64,000 nucleotides of DNA from Luteococcus sp038433135 (GCF_038433135.1 NZ_JBCDMV010000030.1:1-64000), one strand, 5' to 3'. Shown: positions 13,391-22,027, counted from the first letter of the stretch. The notes: generated by a model from the sequence alone, not told the origin. A program made the numbers and translations.

Positions 13391-16270
13391 CATCTTGGCC
13401 CGTGCCGCCGCCAGCTGCTTCTGGTAGGTGGCCAGATCGCCCTTCTTCAGCGCGACGTCGGCGGCGTCGAAGGCCTTCGCGGCCTCGTCCAGCAGCTTCA
13501 GCGCGGCCGCCTGCCCCTTCGCCGGGGTGGTGGGCGGCGTCGGCTTCTTGCCCGGATTCTTGCCGTCGGTCTTCTCCCCCGTCGAGGCACCCGCGTCGCC
13601 CTTGAAGACGCTGTCCAGCGCCTCCTGCAGGGTGGCGCCGATACCGATCTGTTCTCCGAAGCGCACCACCACGAAGCGCAGCACCAGATAGCCACCGCTG
13701 GTGGTGCTCTGCTGGGTGTAGACCGGCGTGACGTAGAGCAGACCGCCGCCCACCGGCAGGGTCAGCAGGTTGCCGAAGTGGGCCTGGGCGGAGCCCTGCA
13801 TCATGAAGGGCCGCAGCTTGTTGGCCACCGTCGTGTCCGAGTTGATCGCATTGAAGGTCTGCCCCGGGCCGGCAACCTGCTTGCGGTCGGAGAGTTTCAG
13901 CACCCGCAGCTTGCCGTAGTCGGCGCTTGCGGCGTCGGCATTGACCGCCAGGTAGGCGCCCAGGGTCTCGCGGCCCTTGGGCACCATCACCGAGGTCTGG
14001 CTGAAGACGGGCGCCGGATCGCCCGGCCACCGGATCGAGAGGTAGTTCGGGGCCTCCTTCTTGCCCTTCTCAGCGGCCACCGGATCATTCGGCACCTCCC
14101 ACAGGTCGGACTTCTGGAACCAGGTGTCCGGATTGCTGGAGTGGTAGCGGGTCAGCACCTCGCGTTGCACCTTGAACAGGTCCGACGGGTAGCGCATGTG
14201 CTGCAGCAGGCCCGCGGGAATGGAGGCCTTGGCCTTGACCTGGCCCGGGTAGACCTTCTGCCAGGTGCGCAGGATCGGGTCGGACTCGTCCCAGGCGTAG
14301 AGGGTGACGTCGCCGTCACCGGCGTCCACCACGGCCTTCACCGAATTGCGCAGGTAGTTCACCGGCCGCGGCTGCTGCAGGGTGGAGGTCTGCGAATCGG
14401 CAGTGGCCCCCCGCAGGTCCACCCGGTTGGAGTTCGGGTACTTGTCACTGGTGGTGTAGGCGTCGACGATCCACACCACCCGGCCGTCCACCACCGCCGG
14501 GTAGGCGTCGGTGTCGGGCGTCAGCCAAGGGGCCACCTTCTGCACCCTTTCCCGCGGGGTGCGGTCGTAGAGCAGCCGGGAGGCCGAGTTGACCCGTCCG
14601 GTGGAGAGCAGCAGGTTCGCGTCGCCGAAGCGCAGCGCATACAGCCCCCGGATCATCGGGTTGCCGATCCCCACGCCTCCCTTGCCGTCATAGGTGTTGC
14701 GGGTCTCGTTGACCCCGAGCTTGCCACCACCCGGCGTGTCCAGCTCCACCGGCGCGGCGCCCTCGGGCGCGCCGACCACCGCATAGGTGTTGGTGCGTTC
14801 CCCGAAGTAGATCCGGGACTGCGTCTCCTTCAACTCGCCGACGGTGGGGATGTCGCGCGCGATCCACTCCGGCTCACCGTTGCCCTGCCGCCGGTTGCCG
14901 TAGGCCGCCACCAGGCCATTGCCGTGGGTGTAGACGGTGTGCAGATTGGTCCAGTTGCGGTCGGGGATCTCGTCGGCATTGATCTCCCGCGCCGCCACCA
15001 CCGCGTCGGTGGCCTTCCCGTCGATGGTGTAGCGATCCACGTCCAGCACGTCGGGGAAGGAGTAGTAGCCACGCACCTGCTGCAGCTGCTCGAAGGTCTG
15101 CCCGATCAACGACGGGTCGATCAGCCGGATGCCGGGCAGCGCCTCGGCGTCGGCCCTCAGCTGGCCGGCCGAGGCGGTGGTGGTGACGTCGTAGTTCTCC
15201 GTCATCTCGACGTCGGTCAGGCCGTAGGCGGCGCGGGTGGCGTTGATGTTCTGCTCGATGTAGGCGCGTTCCCGGGCTGGGCCCTTGGGCATCACGTCGA
15301 AGCGCTGCACCACCGTCGGGTAGATCCCCTGGATGATGATGGTGCTGATCAGCATCAGCACCACCGCCAGGCTGGGAATCGACCAGCGCCGCAGCTTGGC
15401 GTTGACGAAGAAGAGCACCGCGCACAGCAGCGCGATCAGGGCGACGATGTTCTTGGCCATCACCCGCGCATGCAGATCGGTGTAGCCGACGCCGGTGAAC
15501 AGCCAGTTGTTGCTGACCGCATAGCCGAAGCGATCCAACCAGCTGCTGATCGCGTAGAGCAGCAGCAGCAGGCCAGCCAGGACGGAGAGCTGGGCCTGCG
15601 CGGGGCCAGAGAGGCTGGCGGGCCGACGACTGACGATGGTCTGCCCCGTGGGTGTGGTGGTCACCTGGAAGGACTGCAGCGCCCCGGTGGTCAGGTGGGC
15701 AACGGCCACCAGCATGGTGCTGGCGCCCAGGATCCAGAAACCCTGCCCCAGCACGAATCGCCACCACGGGTAGTCGAAGACGTAGAAGGCGACGTCCTTG
15801 TTGAACCACTTGTCGGTGGTGCCGAAGGGGGTGGCATGCCGCCAGGCCAGGAAGAGGTCGCGCTGGGCGAAGGCCGCGGCGCCGCTCAGCGCGCCGAAAC
15901 CCACCGCCAGACCGATGATGGCGCCGCGGTGACGGGCGTCGAAGATGGTGCGGGCCTGCCCCACCAGCGGCCCACCCAGCCGGGTGCGGGGCCGCAGCCG
16001 GTGCGCCAGGTAGAGGTTGATCCCGACGCTGGCGGCCATCAGGCCGCCGAAGACGGTGAACATCAGGATGCCGGTGACCATCCGGGTGCGGAAGACGTCA
16101 CCGAAGGTGAGCTGCTTGAACCACAGCCAGTCGGTCCACATCCGGGCGAAACCGATCGTGGTCAACAGCACCACGCCCAGCCCCACGGCGATCCGGGCCA
16201 GCGGGCTGGTCTGGGGCACCTGCGGCCGGGCGCGCCCCGACGGATGCCGTGGATGTGGACTGCTCACCAT
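13364..16270 (-). CDS. UPF0182 family large membrane protein
   Basis: A 968-residue protein of the UPF0182 family (M. tuberculosis Rv3193c-like). About seven transmembrane segments occupy the first 300 residues (ARIAVGLGVVLLTTIGFARM, LVLAGLL-type stretches and SIPSLAVVLMLISTIIIQGI). A large domain outside the membrane follows, including YIEQNINATRAAYGL and LPVGGGLLYVTPVYTQQS. The C-terminus is an Ala/Lys-rich tail (TDGKNPGKKPTPPTTPAKGQ). Function is unknown. It is the last gene of a three-gene operon behind a membrane PDZ-Lon protease, one base from its upstream neighbour, which suggests an envelope role. Confidence 0.93.
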   Translation of the reverse strand: MVSSPHPRHPSGRARPQVPQTSPLARIAVGLGVVLLTTIGFARMWTDWLWFKQLTFGDVFRTRMVTGILMFTVFGGLMAASVGINLYLAHRLRPRTRLGGPLVGQARTIFDARHRGAIIGLAVGFGALSGAAAFAQRDLFLAWRHATPFGTTDKWFNKDVAFYVFDYPWWRFVLGQGFWILGASTMLVAVAHLTTGALQSFQVTTTPTGQTIVSRRPASLSGPAQAQLSVLAGLLLLLYAISSWLDRFGYAVSNNWLFTGVGYTDLHARVMAKNIVALIALLCAVLFFVNAKLRRWSIPSLAVVLMLISTIIIQGIYPTVVQRFDVMPKGPARERAYIEQNINATRAAYGLTDVEMTENYDVTTTASAGQLRADAEALPGIRLIDPSLIGQTFEQLQQVRGYYSFPDVLDVDRYTIDGKATDAVVAAREINADEIPDRNWTNLHTVYTHGNGLVAAYGNRRQGNGEPEWIARDIPTVGELKETQSRIYFGERTNTYAVVGAPEGAAPVELDTPGGGKLGVNETRNTYDGKGGVGIGNPMIRGLYALRFGDANLLLSTGRVNSASRLLYDRTPRERVQKVAPWLTPDTDAYPAVVDGRVVWIVDAYTTSDKYPNSNRVDLRGATADSQTSTLQQPRPVNYLRNSVKAVVDAGDGDVTLYAWDESDPILRTWQKVYPGQVKAKASIPAGLLQHMRYPSDLFKVQREVLTRYHSSNPDTWFQKSDLWEVPNDPVAAEKGKKEAPNYLSIRWPGDPAPVFSQTSVMVPKGRETLGAYLAVNADAASADYGKLRVLKLSDRKQVAGPGQTFNAINSDTTVANKLRPFMMQGSAQAHFGNLLTLPVGGGLLYVTPVYTQQSTTSGGYLVLRFVVVRFGEQIGIGATLQEALDSVFKGDAGASTGEKTDGKNPGKKPTPPTTPAKGQAAALKLLDEAAKAFDAADVALKKGDLATYQKQLAAARAKMSAAEAALK

Positions 16271-16271
16271 C

Positions 16272-16811
16272 TCACCTCAGGGTCTCGGCCAGGGCCTGGG
16301 ACAGGGCAGGCACCAGGTCGTGACCGCCCAACAGTTCGTCGGGTTGGCTGACCAGCCGGGCGACGCCGTGGGTGCTGCCGTCGCGCAGCGCCCCCACCAC
16401 GACGCGAATGTCCTGGTGTTGCGGGTGGGCGGCGACGAAGCGCTCGGCCTCGGCGGGATCGGCGGGGATCTGGTCTTCCAGCCCGGTGGGCAGGAAGCTG
16501 CGCTCCAGGCTCAGGGCGCAGCCGTGCACGCTCGGTGACCACTGGATCCCGGCGAGGGTCTCCAGCAGGCCCTCGCCGTCGCGGAAGTCCTCCTGCTCGA
16601 TGGAGGTCAGGGCATCGTCGCTGGTGACCTTGAGCTGCTCGGCCAACTGCGGCTCGGCGGCCACCAGATCCGTGGTGTGGACCAGTGCGAAGAGCCGGGC
16701 CGGCTGGTCCCAGCCCGACTGCCCGACGTGGTGCTCGATCTCCACCAGGGCGGCGATCAGCGCCTCCGGCGCCGGGTTCTCGTCGGGGGTGGGGGCATCC
16801 TCATTCAGCAT
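16272..16811 (-). CDS. PPA1309 family protein
   Basis: A 179-residue acidic soluble protein of the actinobacterial PPA1309 family, found next to the PDZ-Lon and UPF0182 genes. Typical stretches are ALVEIEHHVGQSGWDQPARL, FALVHTTDLV and VHGCALSLERSFLP. No catalytic motif or membrane segment is visible. It overlaps the upstream protease gene by 7 bp and ends one base before UPF0182, so the three are co-translated. Function is not established. Confidence 0.85.
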   Translation of the reverse strand: MLNEDAPTPDENPAPEALIAALVEIEHHVGQSGWDQPARLFALVHTTDLVAAEPQLAEQLKVTSDDALTSIEQEDFRDGEGLLETLAGIQWSPSVHGCALSLERSFLPTGLEDQIPADPAEAERFVAAHPQHQDIRVVVGALRDGSTHGVARLVSQPDELLGGHDLVPALSQALAETLR

Positions 16812-17854
16812 CGGGGAAGATCCTTCGTCTCGCCGCTCTCGCGGAGCTTGGTCAGGGCGTCGACCGCCTCGTTCATGGTGCCCACCTTGACCATCGTCAT
16901 CGAGGTGTGCACGCCGCGCACGTCCGCACAGTTCTGGCTGGGGACCAGGAAGACCTGGGCACCGGCCCCTTCGGCGCCGGCCACCTTCTCCTGGATGCCG
17001 CCGATCGGCCGCACCTCGCCGTCGGCGCCGATCTGCCCGGTGACGGCCACCTTGCGGCCGCCCAGCAGGTCGCCGGGGGTGATCTTGTCGTAGATCGCCA
17101 GGCTGAAGACCAGCCCGGCGCTGGGCCCGACCACCTCGGGGTCGATGCCGTAGTCGACGCTCGGGGTGTAGACATAACCGTCCACCACGCTGATCCCGAC
17201 CACGGCGACCTTCTTGTCCTGGTTGGAGGAGACGGTGGTGACGGTGACGTCGCTGACCTTGCCGTCGCGCAGCACCGAGAGCACCACCGGATCACCGACG
17301 GCGTGCTTCTTCACCAACTTGCCGACGTCGTGGGGGGTCTGGACGTCGGTCTGGTCCACCCGCTCGATCATGTCCCCGGGCTGCAGCTTGTTGAAGGACG
17401 GCCCGGCCAAGCCCACCGCCTTGATCATCGGCTTGGCCCGCACCGGCTGTTTGGCCGCCCGCAGCGCCGCGACGACCGCCTCGGACTTGGAGTCGTCCAT
17501 CATGGCGATCTCTTCGCTCTTGACCTGGTCCACGCTCTTGGTGTGCGGGTAGACCACTTCGCGGGTCAGCACGTCACGCTTCGGCATCCAGTGGGCGAAC
17601 AGCGCCTCCGGCAGACTGAGCCGGGAGTCGACCCTGGTCACCGAGACCGTTGTCATCCGCAGCTCGCCGGTGGTCGGGTAGGTCTGCAGCCTCTTCACCT
17701 GGATGGCGTCCTTGTCGCCGTCGCCCTTGCCCAGCAGGTCAAGGGTGCGCCCGGGGCCCCAGGCGACGAAGGGAACGGGGAGCAGGGCCAGCAGCAGCGC
17801 CAGCGTCACGAAGCACAGGGCCGAGACGATCGCGGTCCAGGTCTGACGTGTCAC
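16805..17854 (-). CDS. Membrane-anchored PDZ / Lon-like (S16) protease, YlbL type
   Basis: A 349-residue protein with one N-terminal transmembrane anchor (residues 8-32), a PDZ domain (about 135-210; AVGLAGPSFNKLQPGDMIER) and a C-terminal S16 protease domain. The catalytic dyad is visible: S245 in VVGPSAGLVFSLAIYDKITP and K290 in GGIQEKVAGAEGAGA. The active domain would face the outside. Relatives include YlbL of Bacillus and Rv3194c of M. tuberculosis. First gene of the operon with PPA1309 and UPF0182; divergent from the DUF2342 gene, with a 76-bp gap. Confidence 0.93.
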   Translation of the reverse strand: MTRQTWTAIVSALCFVTLALLLALLPVPFVAWGPGRTLDLLGKGDGDKDAIQVKRLQTYPTTGELRMTTVSVTRVDSRLSLPEALFAHWMPKRDVLTREVVYPHTKSVDQVKSEEIAMMDDSKSEAVVAALRAAKQPVRAKPMIKAVGLAGPSFNKLQPGDMIERVDQTDVQTPHDVGKLVKKHAVGDPVVLSVLRDGKVSDVTVTTVSSNQDKKVAVVGISVVDGYVYTPSVDYGIDPEVVGPSAGLVFSLAIYDKITPGDLLGGRKVAVTGQIGADGEVRPIGGIQEKVAGAEGAGAQVFLVPSQNCADVRGVHTSMTMVKVGTMNEAVDALTKLRESGETKDLPRC

Positions 17855-17930
17855 TGCACACCGCCCACGGGAATCATGAGCGCCACCCTACCGGCTGGGT
17901 TCAACTTGTGCCGTGCGGTTGAATGGTGCC

Positions 17931-19283
17931 ATGAGTGAGTCCACCGGAGCCCATGGCGACGACCAGCCGAAGGATCCCATGGCGGAGATGCTGCGCCAGT
18001 TGGGCATCAATCTGGGGCCGAATGGCCAGATCGACCTGAACCAGCTGATGGCCCGCCTGCAGCAGCAGATGGGAGCCTTGAGTCAGCCCAGCGCGTCCGC
18101 GTCAGGCGTGAACTGGGAGCAGACCCGGCATGCGGCCCGGCAGGTGGCCGCCAGTCTGGGGCCCGATCCCAGCATCACCAGCCAGCAGCAGCGGGAGGTG
18201 GCCGACGCGGAGCGACTGGCCAACCTGTGGCTGGACGAGGCCTGCGACTTTGGCCAGGTCTCGACGGCGGCGACAGCTTGGAGTCGCGCCGAGTGGATCG
18301 AGCAGACCATGCCGGCCTGGGAGCAGGTCACCGAGCCGATCGTCGCCTCGATCGCCCGCGCGATGGGCGAGATGATGGGCGGCCAGGCCCCGCAGCTGCC
18401 GCCGGAACTGGGTGCCTTCGGGGCGATGATGCAGCCAATGCTGCGTCAGGCGGCCGGCGCCATGTACTCGATGCAGCTGGCCCAGGCCATCGCCAAGGTC
18501 TCCAGCGAGGTGGTCACCGGATCCGAGATCGGCTTCCAGCTGTTGAAGACGCCCCGCGCCACGGTGCTGCCCACCAACATCGCCGCCTTCTCCGAAGGGC
18601 TGGAGGTGGGCCCGCAGGATGTGCTGCTCTACCTGATGCTGCGCGAATCCGCTCGTCAGCGGCTCTTCCAGCAGGTGGGCTGGCTGGCGCCGCAGATCCT
18701 GGCGCTGGTGGAGCACTATGCGCGGGAGATCAGCATCGACGCGAATGCGCTGGAGAGCGCCATCGACATCGACGACATGGGCCAGCTGACGCCGGAGAAG
18801 ATGGCCGAGATCTCCGAGAATCTGCAGGGCAAGCTCTTCGAACCGACCCAGTCCGCCGAACAGGTGGAGATCCTGGGCCGGCTGGAGACGCTGCTGGCCC
18901 TGGTCGAGGGCTGGGTGGACGAGGTGGTGGCCCAGGCCACGGCCCGCTGGATGCCCAATTCCTCCCAGTTGGCGGAAACCCTGCGTCGGCGTCGCGCCGC
19001 GGGTGGCCCCGCGGAGGACGTGCTGAAGTCGCTGGTCGGGCTGGAGCTTCGGCCCCGACGGGTGCGGGATGCCGCCAACCTGTGGGCCGCGCTGAGCGCC
19101 GACCGTGGTGTCGGGGGCCGGGACGCAGTCTGGAACCACCCGGATCTGGTGCCCACCGCCGCGGACCTGGACGATCCGCTGGCCTATGTCAGCGGCGAGA
19201 GCGCCACGCACAATGCCGTCGAGGACGACCTTGATGCCGAGCTGGCCAAGCTGCTCGACGAGGAGGGCCGCGGCCAGGACTGA
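17931..19283 (+). CDS. DUF2342 (zincin-like) family protein, zinc motif apparently lost
   Basis: A 450-residue member of the DUF2342 / putative hydrolase family (Rv3195-like). The N-terminal part includes MAEMLRQLGINLGPNGQID, the middle a helical domain, and the C-terminal half carries ETLLALVEGWVDEVVAQATA and LVGLELRPRRVRDAANLWAA, strong family marks. At the site matching the family metalloprotease motif the protein reads R238-E-S-A-R242 (LMLRESARQRLF). As I recall, relatives keep HExxH or at least the last His there, so this copy is probably not an active zinc peptidase. The start at 17931 is the only ATG near the conserved N-terminus. A longer frame from 17913 is less likely. Confidence 0.88.
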   Translation: MSESTGAHGDDQPKDPMAEMLRQLGINLGPNGQIDLNQLMARLQQQMGALSQPSASASGVNWEQTRHAARQVAASLGPDPSITSQQQREVADAERLANLWLDEACDFGQVSTAATAWSRAEWIEQTMPAWEQVTEPIVASIARAMGEMMGGQAPQLPPELGAFGAMMQPMLRQAAGAMYSMQLAQAIAKVSSEVVTGSEIGFQLLKTPRATVLPTNIAAFSEGLEVGPQDVLLYLMLRESARQRLFQQVGWLAPQILALVEHYAREISIDANALESAIDIDDMGQLTPEKMAEISENLQGKLFEPTQSAEQVEILGRLETLLALVEGWVDEVVAQATARWMPNSSQLAETLRRRRAAGGPAEDVLKSLVGLELRPRRVRDAANLWAALSADRGVGGRDAVWNHPDLVPTAADLDDPLAYVSGESATHNAVEDDLDAELAKLLDEEGRGQD

Positions 19284-19286
19284 ACT

Positions 19287-19904
19287 TCAGTCCACCTCCC
19301 CCGCTAGCTGTGGCCCAGCGCCCTGGTCGACGTCACCGTCGGCCCGGGCGCTGGCCCATCCCTCCAGGAAGCCACGGGCCCGTTCGGCGAACGGATAGTG
19401 CGCCAGCAGCGCATGGAAACGCTCCGTGTGGTTGTGCTCCACCAGATGCGTGAGCTCGTGCAGCAGCACATAGTCCACCACCCAGTCCGGCATCGTCTGC
19501 AGGCGCGACGAGAGCCGGATGACCCCGGTGTCCGTGCTGCAGGAGCCCCAGCGCTGGTTCTGGTTGGTCACCCAGCGGATCTGTCCGGCCCGCACCGGGC
19601 GCCCCACCACCGGATCCAGGTGTTCCCGGGCCAGCCTCAGGGCACGCCGGGACAGCGCGTCCTCGGTGGTGGACGTCTGCCGCGCTGCTTCCCGGCCGAG
19701 GATGCGCCGGGTGAGGGTCTCGGCCCAGCGCTGCTCCTCCCGCCGGGGCAGGCCAAGCGGCAGCAGCACCACGATCACGTCACCCTCCCGACGGGCGGAG
19801 ACGGTCTTTCGTCGACGCGCGCTGCGGCGCAGCTCGACGCTCACGCCATCGATCTGGATCCGGTTGTCTGCCACGGCGTCCACTGTGGCAGATGGCACCG
19901 ACAA
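19287..19904 (-). CDS. YgjP-like (DUF45 / SprT-like) metallopeptidase
   Basis: A 205-residue protein with the zincin motif H149-E-x-x-H153 in DYVLLHELTHLVEHNHTERF, the next His at 159, and the family motif QNQRWGSCSTDTGVIRLSSR about 30 residues earlier. YgjP-type proteins resemble wss-type M48/SprT peptidases; their substrates are unknown. It is convergent with the DUF2342 gene (3-bp gap). Its upstream side faces a 275-bp intergenic region with two large hairpins. Confidence 0.9.
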   Translation of the reverse strand: MSVPSATVDAVADNRIQIDGVSVELRRSARRRKTVSARREGDVIVVLLPLGLPRREEQRWAETLTRRILGREAARQTSTTEDALSRRALRLAREHLDPVVGRPVRAGQIRWVTNQNQRWGSCSTDTGVIRLSSRLQTMPDWVVDYVLLHELTHLVEHNHTERFHALLAHYPFAERARGFLEGWASARADGDVDQGAGPQLAGEVD

Positions 19905-19957
19905 ATTCGGGCTGACTGGGGTTGACGGGTGCCATGACGGGGCACTAGTTTCTTCCT

Positions 19958-20090
19958 GAGGCCCTTGGCGGGTCGATCGTTTGCAGGGGAAGGCAGACGA
20001 TCTAGATCGCCGAGGGCCTCTCCCATTGCCCGGAAAAGCCGCTGATTTGGGACTTTGCGCGGCGCGCCGCGTGTATATCCGCGCGAAGTC
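19958..20090. other. Two stable hairpins in the divergent sprT-like / DUF5679 intergenic region
   Basis: Hairpin 1: GAGGCCCTTGGCG (19958-19970) pairs with 20008-20020, and inside it GATCGTTTGC (19975-19984) pairs with GCAGACGATC (19993-20002); both arms have only G-T exceptions. Hairpin 2: GACTTTGCGCGG (20051-20062) pairs with CCGCGCGAAGTC (20079-20090). Neither has a T-run. They may form a structured leader, a small RNA or protein sites. Apart from these and the DUF5679 ribosome site, I see nothing in 19905-20179. Confidence 0.45.
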
Positions 20091-20179
20091 CTTGGACAGA
20101 TGGCTACAGTGAACGGCGAGCCCGGTGGCCGCCTTTCATTTTTGGCTGCCGGCCGGACAACATCAATCAGGAGGAAATC

Positions 20180-20344
20180 GTGGCCGAAGAGACCTACAGC
20201 GGTGAGTTCTACTGCGTCAAGTGCAAGGCCAAGCGTGAGGCCTCGGGCAATGTCGTCGTCAACGACAAGGGAACCCGCATGGCAAAGGCCAAGTGCCCCG
20301 AGTGTGGCACCAACCTGAACCGGATCCTCGGCAAGGCCAAGTGA
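20180..20344 (+). CDS. DUF5679 small zinc-ribbon protein
   Basis: A 54-residue protein with two Cys pairs, CVKC (residues 12-15) and CPEC (39-42), forming a zinc ribbon. The body is rich in Lys and Arg (CKAKREASG, GTRMAKAKCPECGTNLNRIL), as in the DUF5679 family of actinobacteria. The start is a GTG at 20180 with a strong AGGAGGAAA ribosome site; a terminator follows 17 bp after the stop, so it is a single-gene transcription unit. The size, charge and zinc ribbon suggest nucleic-acid or ribosome binding, but the function is not known. Confidence 0.85.
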   Translation: MAEETYSGEFYCVKCKAKREASGNVVVNDKGTRMAKAKCPECGTNLNRILGKAK

Positions 20345-20360
20345 TCTGATCAACACGTGC

Positions 20361-20392
20361 AGGGGGCGGGTCTTCGGACCCGCCCCCTCTTG
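20361..20392 (+). terminator. Rho-independent terminator after the DUF5679 gene
   Basis: A perfect 12-bp GC-rich stem (AGGGGGCGGGTC 20361-20372 with 20377-20388) closed by TTCG and followed by CTTGC. The T-run is weak but the stem is very strong, and no gene continues across it. Confidence 0.8.
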
Positions 20393-20495
20393 CATGCCCC
20401 GACGACACCAGCCGGCCCGGCCGAGGTGTTGCCCGATTGTTGTCCCGATGTTGTCCGCCCTTCCCCTGTGACGTCCCGGCGGCAAGGCTGGGGGC

Positions 20496-21410
20496 ATGAA
20501 TCCACGCGTACGGGCCGAGCGGGTGGAGACCAGCCGGGGCGTGCGCTACTGGGTGGACGAGACCTGCTGGGCCGAACTCCCGGAGCTTGACCGCGAGATC
20601 GACCGGCGGCTGGCCAGCGCCGACGGCTGGACCACCACCCGCCGCCTGCACCGCGGGTTGGGCACGGAGCTGGGTGGACGACTCGACTCATTGCTGGGGC
20701 TCTTCCGGGACAGCGGACTGGTGGTGGACGGAACCGGGACCCGTCCCCTGCGTGGGCTGAGCATCGGCCTGACGGGATCGGGAAGCCTGGCACGAGCCTT
20801 GGCGCAGACCCTGCTGCGGGCCGGGGTCCGTCGGCTGGAGTGTCTGGATCCCGGCCGGCCGGATCCCCTGGTCTGGCCCAACTGCGACCACGGCACCGGT
20901 GCCGAGGCCCTGGTGCGTTCCCTGCGTCCCCGGCACGACGTCGTGCTGAAGGCGGTGACCCAGGTCTCCGATCTGGCCGACGACGGGGTTGACCTGGTGC
21001 TGGTGGCGGGCGCCCAGGTGGAGGCCGACCGCTGGCTCCTAGATGAGCTGGTGCGGCACGACCTCACCCACCTGGTCACCGGCTGCCATCGAGATCTGGC
21101 CCGGATCGGCCCGCTGGTGATGCCGGGCCGCTCCCCCTGCGTGCACTGTCTGGACGTGGCCCGCAACCAGCAGGATCCCGTCTGGAGTCAGGTGCTGGCG
21201 CAGCTCAGCAGCACGCCCGCCCGGCCCCAGCCCACGTTGACGCAGACCGTGGCCGCGCGGGCGGCACTGGAGGTGGGCTGGTTGGCCCGGGGGCTGGGTG
21301 CGGCACAGCGGCTGCACGGGCGGATCGAGCTGCACGACCTGCACTACCCGGAGGTGCGAGAGGTGCGCTTCCAGGCACATCCGGAGTGCGGTTGCACCTG
21401 GTCGCCGTGA
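20496..21410 (+). CDS. Cyclodehydratase-like ThiF-fold (E1-like) protein, stand-alone
   Basis: A 304-residue protein resembling the TOMM leader-binding / ocin-ThiF proteins that present peptides to YcaO enzymes. The N-terminal 85 residues look like a winged-helix peptide-binding module. The middle is a Rossmann fold beginning GLSIGLTGSGSLARALAQTL. A four-Cys zinc site is formed by PCVHC and the C-terminal CGC. No YcaO enzyme or precursor peptide gene is visible here. An orphan homologue lies at the same place beside whiB7 and uvrD2 in mycobacteria (Rv3196, recalled from memory), so it probably has a housekeeping role rather than belonging to a peptide cluster. Confidence 0.7.
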   Translation: MNPRVRAERVETSRGVRYWVDETCWAELPELDREIDRRLASADGWTTTRRLHRGLGTELGGRLDSLLGLFRDSGLVVDGTGTRPLRGLSIGLTGSGSLARALAQTLLRAGVRRLECLDPGRPDPLVWPNCDHGTGAEALVRSLRPRHDVVLKAVTQVSDLADDGVDLVLVAGAQVEADRWLLDELVRHDLTHLVTGCHRDLARIGPLVMPGRSPCVHCLDVARNQQDPVWSQVLAQLSSTPARPQPTLTQTVAARAALEVGWLARGLGAAQRLHGRIELHDLHYPEVREVRFQAHPECGCTWSP

Positions 21411-21426
21411 CGAGCCGAGCAGGGGC

Positions 21427-21744
21427 TCAGGCCGCCTGCGCTTCGTCATCCCGCGGCGCCTCGGCCGCCACCGGGTGCTTGCGCGGCCGGCCACGCGGCC
21501 GTTTACGGGCGATCACCCGCCCGCCGTCGAAGAGCTCGCCACCCCAGACACCATGCGGTTCGGCCCGCTCGAGAGCCCCGTCGAGGCACTGCTCGCGGAC
21601 CGGGCAGGAGCTGCAGACCTGCTTTGCCTGTTCGACGGTGGCCATGTCGTCGGCGAAGAAGAGGTTGGGGTCCGCGTCCGAGCACGCCGCGGGGCTGCTG
21701 GGCGCGCTGATCACGACGTCCACGCTCATCATGGTCATGGTCAT
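21427..21744 (-). CDS. whiB7: WhiB7-type Fe-S transcription factor
   Basis: A 105-residue Wbl protein. Four Cys ligands for a 4Fe-4S cluster are C21, C44, C47 and C53 (CSSCPVREQC), followed by the turn GVWGGE (65-70) that contacts sigma-A and an AT-hook RPRGRPRKHP (82-91), the mark of WhiB7. WhiB7 activates intrinsic resistance genes on ribosome-targeting drug or amino-acid stress. The start at 21744 has AGGAG upstream; later in-frame Met codons are possible. The longer frame to 21825 overlaps the attenuator and is rejected. The 280-nt leader carries a uORF and a terminator hairpin, the known whiB7 control plan. Confidence 0.92.
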   Translation of the reverse strand: MTMTMMSVDVVISAPSSPAACSDADPNLFFADDMATVEQAKQVCSSCPVREQCLDGALERAEPHGVWGGELFDGGRVIARKRPRGRPRKHPVAAEAPRDDEAQAA

Positions 21745-21784
21745 GTCTGGAAACTCCTGGAGGCCGGTGGGCGGTGGGCCCCGG

Positions 21785-21830
21785 AACACGAAGAAGGCCG
21801 TGACTCCGGGTTTCCCCGATGTCACGGCCT
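21785..21830 (-). terminator. whiB7 leader attenuator (Rho-independent terminator)
   Basis: On the minus strand AGGCCGTGACATCGGG (21830-21815), GAAA loop, CCCGGAGTCACGGCCT (21810-21795): a 16-bp stem with one mismatch, followed by TCTTCGTGTT. It begins 15 nt after the uORF stop and ends 40 nt before the whiB7 start, so it would stop transcription unless ribosome behaviour on the uORF prevents folding. Confidence 0.8.
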
Positions 21831-21845
21831 GCCAGCAGCGCTGGC

Positions 21846-21965
21846 TCAGACCAGGTGGATCGGAGAAGGGATGTCGGGGTGCAGAGAGGTGGCGCCATAG
21901 GCGTCGCCAAAGGCAGAGAGCTGCTCTGGGCGCTTGATGCCACAGCCGACGATGTTTGTGATCAT
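21846..21965 (-). CDS. whiB7 upstream ORF (39-residue leader peptide)
   Basis: A complete small ORF: ATG at 21965, TGA at 21848, encoding MITNIVGCGIKRPEQL followed by 23 more residues ending in PIHLV. An AGGAGG ribosome site lies 9 nt upstream. It sits between the whiB7 promoter and the attenuator hairpin. By analogy with known whiB7 leaders, slow translation here should let polymerase read through the terminator. Residues that could act as the sensor (several Pro, Ile and His near the end) are a guess. Confidence 0.75.
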   Translation of the reverse strand: MITNIVGCGIKRPEQLSAFGDAYGATSLHPDIPSPIHLV

Positions 21966-22027
21966 CCCGACAGCCCTCCTCTCCTCAGTCACCCCACCCG
22001 GCTTCTCCGTGTGAGTTCGTGGTGCCC

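Noticed and set aside
13778..16351. 857-residue plus-strand open frame
   Set aside because: Lies fully antisense to UPF0182; low-complexity His/Gly/Val composition typical of high-GC shadow frames.
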